DNA of 8,025 nucleotides from an uncultured Solobacterium sp. (GTDB taxonomy: Bacteria > Bacillota_I > Bacilli_A > Erysipelotrichales > Erysipelotrichaceae), in assembly GCA_905194705.1 (NCBI GenBank), contig CAJJTI010000087.1:1-8025 (forward strand), written 5' to 3'. A model generated the notes under the pieces. It did not search any database, had not been told where the DNA came from, and worked only from the letters and a program-made list of their open reading frames with translations. Made by a program: the position numbers and the translations under genes. Positions 6,549 through 8,025 of the stretch are shown piece after piece. Every line of letters begins with the position of its first letter. The stretch's first letter is position 1.

Positions 6549-7634
6549 TTATAAATTCTTTACAAAGATAACTGCCTTGTTTAAATCATTTTCATCAGGA
6601 TGACCTTTGGCAATACCACCAATTAGTTTAAATGGTCCAAAAGTATCATATCCTTTACATCCAAATTTACCGATAACAGTAGCATTTTTCTTAGTCAATA
6701 TTTTTTCTATAGATTTATAATTTGCACTTCCTCCATATGTACAAATCAAAAATACATTTTTATTATCAGGCAAATGTTTCTCAGCAAACTTTAATACTGA
6801 CTCATGAAAATTAGATAAAAATATACCTGAAGCAAAACCAACCATATCATATTGAGATAAATCAACATTTGTTTCTTTCGTGGCATTGATTAAATCCACA
6901 TGACATTCTTCAGCAATTCTTTTTACTACCTTTTTGGTATTACCATGATGTACTGAAGCATATACAATTACTTTTTTCATTAGTAATTCATCAAAAGTAT
7001 CAATCACTTTAATTACTCCTGGTAACTTTTCATATTCTTCTTTTTTATTTGCTGAATTAACTACGATAATATGATGACAACCGGCTTCATAGGCACTCGT
7101 TATTCCACTGATGCTGTCTTCTATAATTAAACAATTTTTAATATCTACACCTATTACTTCTGCAGCTTTTTTAAACATTGCAATTTTATTTGCATATGTG
7201 CCATCATCATAAACAATATTATTTGGGTCTATCCAATGATCTAAATGAAAAGATTCCACAAAAAAATCAATATTTGGCTTAATTGAGGCCGATGCGATAG
7301 TAAAAGGAATATGATTTTCTTTTAAATGATCAAAATATTGTTCAGCACCTTTAACTAAATGAAAACTTTCTTTATCTTCTTTGCAGAATTCACGATAATA
7401 CTCTTCTTTTAATGCTGAATATTTATCATTATCTTCTTTTGAGCAGTTACCACCATATAAATACTCAACAATTTTATTATTAGGCACCCCATTCATATGT
7501 TCGCGAAGTTCTTCTTCACTCACACCACATTTTCTAATATCTTGAGATATTTTAGACCACGCTAATACATGTTTTGGATTATCCAAAAACAATGTTCCAT
7601 TAAAATCAAATATCACACCTTTAGTATTAAGCAT
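6549..7634 (-). CDS. Fusion of HAD-superfamily phosphatase and flavodoxin
   Basis: A 361-residue soluble protein with two domains. Residues 1 to about 217 are a HAD subfamily IA phosphatase/phosphomutase-like domain: motif I DFNGT (10-14), an alpha-helical cap (about 18-95), motif II in TIASAS (Ser115), a motif III lysine probably Lys150, and motif IV IIEDSISGI (170-178). The second Asp of the usual DxD is Asn12, which also occurs in some DFNGT-type HAD proteins but removes the usual acid/base. Residues 219-361 are a flavodoxin: KKVIVYASVHHGNTKKV (220-236) with the FMN phosphate loop, GFASGIF (266-272), and an end GYDTFGPFKLIGGIAKGHPD typical of short bacterial flavodoxins. Met219 marks the join and lacks a ribosome binding site, so the product is probably one polypeptide. 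AGAGGGAG at 7643-7650 serves ATG 7634, two bases after the upstream stop, so translation is coupled to the oxidoreductase gene. Substrate and redox partner unknown. Confidence 0.85.
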   Translation of the reverse strand: MLNTKGVIFDFNGTLFLDNPKHVLAWSKISQDIRKCGVSEEELREHMNGVPNNKIVEYLYGGNCSKEDNDKYSALKEEYYREFCKEDKESFHLVKGAEQYFDHLKENHIPFTIASASIKPNIDFFVESFHLDHWIDPNNIVYDDGTYANKIAMFKKAAEVIGVDIKNCLIIEDSISGITSAYEAGCHHIIVVNSANKKEEYEKLPGVIKVIDTFDELLMKKVIVYASVHHGNTKKVVKRIAEECHVDLINATKETNVDLSQYDMVGFASGIFLSNFHESVLKFAEKHLPDNKNVFLICTYGGSANYKSIEKILTKKNATVIGKFGCKGYDTFGPFKLIGGIAKGHPDENDLNKAVIFVKNL

Positions 7635-7636
7635 GC

Positions 7637-8025
7637 TTAATTTCTCCCTCTAAATACTTTTAAAATTTCTAAAGTAGCTTCTTTTGATGCAATTGGACTT
7701 TCTATTAATCCCCTGTTTATACAATCACAAAAATGTTTTACTTCATACATGAAATCACCTAGCATTTCACATTCTATTTCTTCAATATCACTTCCTGAAA
7801 CATATTTACCTTTACCTGTTTTCCAAAAGTTTTCTATTTCAAAGTAGCCTGAATCTGTATAAATAAATATTTTATTTATTGTTTTTAATTCTAATCCAGA
7901 AGTGCAGGTAGCTAAAACACCATTTTCATAAAGAATCGTTGTCTGACTAAGTACATCAAGTCCTTCATCATTTTTTTTACTGATAGTAACTGTATCTTTC
8001 ACTTTTGAATCAGCTAAAAAATTAC
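7637..8025 (-). CDS. Gfo/Idh/MocA-family oxidoreductase, C-terminal part (runs off the window)
   Basis: The frame is open to the right edge, so the N-terminal NAD(P)-binding domain lies outside. About 128 residues are visible, starting NFLADSKVKDTVTISKKNDE and ending LEILKVFRGRN before TAA 7637-7639. The pattern (ENGVLATCTSGLELKTINKI, YTDSGYFEIENFWK, then MYEVKHFCDCINRGLIESP with SKEATLEILK) is the typical end of a sugar- or cyclitol-type dehydrogenase of this family: an open beta sheet giving the substrate face, then the C-terminal helices. A GTG at 8002 could be misread as a start, but the match to the family continues through it. It is followed after two bases by the HAD-flavodoxin start, so the two are co-transcribed. 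The substrate cannot be read from this end. Confidence 0.83.
   Translation of the reverse strand, partial: NFLADSKVKDTVTISKKNDEGLDVLSQTTILYENGVLATCTSGLELKTINKIFIYTDSGYFEIENFWKTGKGKYVSGSDIEEIECEMLGDFMYEVKHFCDCINRGLIESPIASKEATLEILKVFRGRN

Larger units (their letters stand above)
6330..6558 (-). pseudogene. Decayed or mis-sequenced remnant of an unrecognised gene upstream of the serpin
   Basis: Three consecutive minus-strand frame segments join into one plausible protein end. They are KEFIIKTPYGVFSYEIFESE (from 6558), LTWKLNVSMDYENIILRGSD through YAYPEEMEI (about 6496-6405), and SSSNKMEYVYNWLKKEETLE through KIN to TAG at 6330-6332. Joining them needs one extra base near 6493-6498 and one in the A4 run at 6401-6404. 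The result would be a soluble, charged protein end of about 75 residues with no signal or membrane segment. I do not recognise the family. Its upstream side overlaps the last codons of the HAD-flavodoxin gene in another frame, so its N-terminus is lost. Its TAG touches the serpin ribosome binding site, the spacing of a former operon partner. Confidence 0.5.

Noticed and set aside
6978..6980. Internal ATG producing a separate flavodoxin
   Set aside because: No Shine-Dalgarno sequence precedes it, so a single fused product is more likely.
8000..8002. GTG start giving a complete 121-residue protein
   Set aside because: The frame and family resemblance continue upstream to the window edge (NFLADSK), so this is an internal valine of a truncated gene.

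Overview
The window is AT-rich DNA from what looks like a low-GC Bacillota, plausibly a gut-dwelling member of the Erysipelotrichia. The evidence is A/T-ending codons, strong AGGAG-type ribosome binding sites, Gram-positive lipoprotein signals and a complete binding-protein ABC operon. No rRNA, tRNA or CRISPR array is visible, so the lineage call is an inference.

Layout. Positions 1-516 hold scraps: the last 20 codons of a + strand gene cut by the window edge, a 45-codon minus-strand reading frame of unknown nature, and the decayed C-terminus of a DDE transposase. Positions 517-4364 are a tight + strand operon of three genes: a substrate-binding lipoprotein, an ATPase and a double-length permease. 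Together they form a complete importer of the FbpABC/AfuABC/PhnSTUV class, closed by a good intrinsic terminator at 4372-4400. Positions 4416-4592 (minus) are the remnant of a TnpB (IS200/IS605 OrfB) protein that has lost its zinc-finger and RuvC-III end. Positions 4619-6318 (minus) encode a serpin with an unusual internal insertion and a C-terminal SH3b domain. Its lipoprotein signal peptide lies upstream in another frame, one base out of register. Positions 6330-6558 (minus) hold a broken, unrecognised coding remnant that needs two one-base corrections to read through. Positions 6549-8025 (minus) are a coupled gene pair: the C-terminal part of a Gfo/Idh/MocA oxidoreductase, then an uncommon fusion of a HAD-type phosphatase to a flavodoxin.

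How it fits together. The importer probably takes up a phosphorylated or anionic solute rather than ferric iron, because the tyrosine pair of classical ferric-binding proteins is missing. The serpin, if functional, would be a surface-anchored inhibitor of host or competitor proteases, held to the membrane by lipid and possibly to the wall by SH3b. The oxidoreductase and HAD-flavodoxin genes are translationally coupled and probably serve one pathway, whose substrate cannot be read from the sequence.

The most notable items are the serpin-SH3b lipoprotein, the HAD-flavodoxin fusion, and the repeated pattern of single missing bases at short homopolymers in the minus-strand genes. That pattern could be real decay or a consensus-sequence artefact, and this decides whether the serpin is alive.
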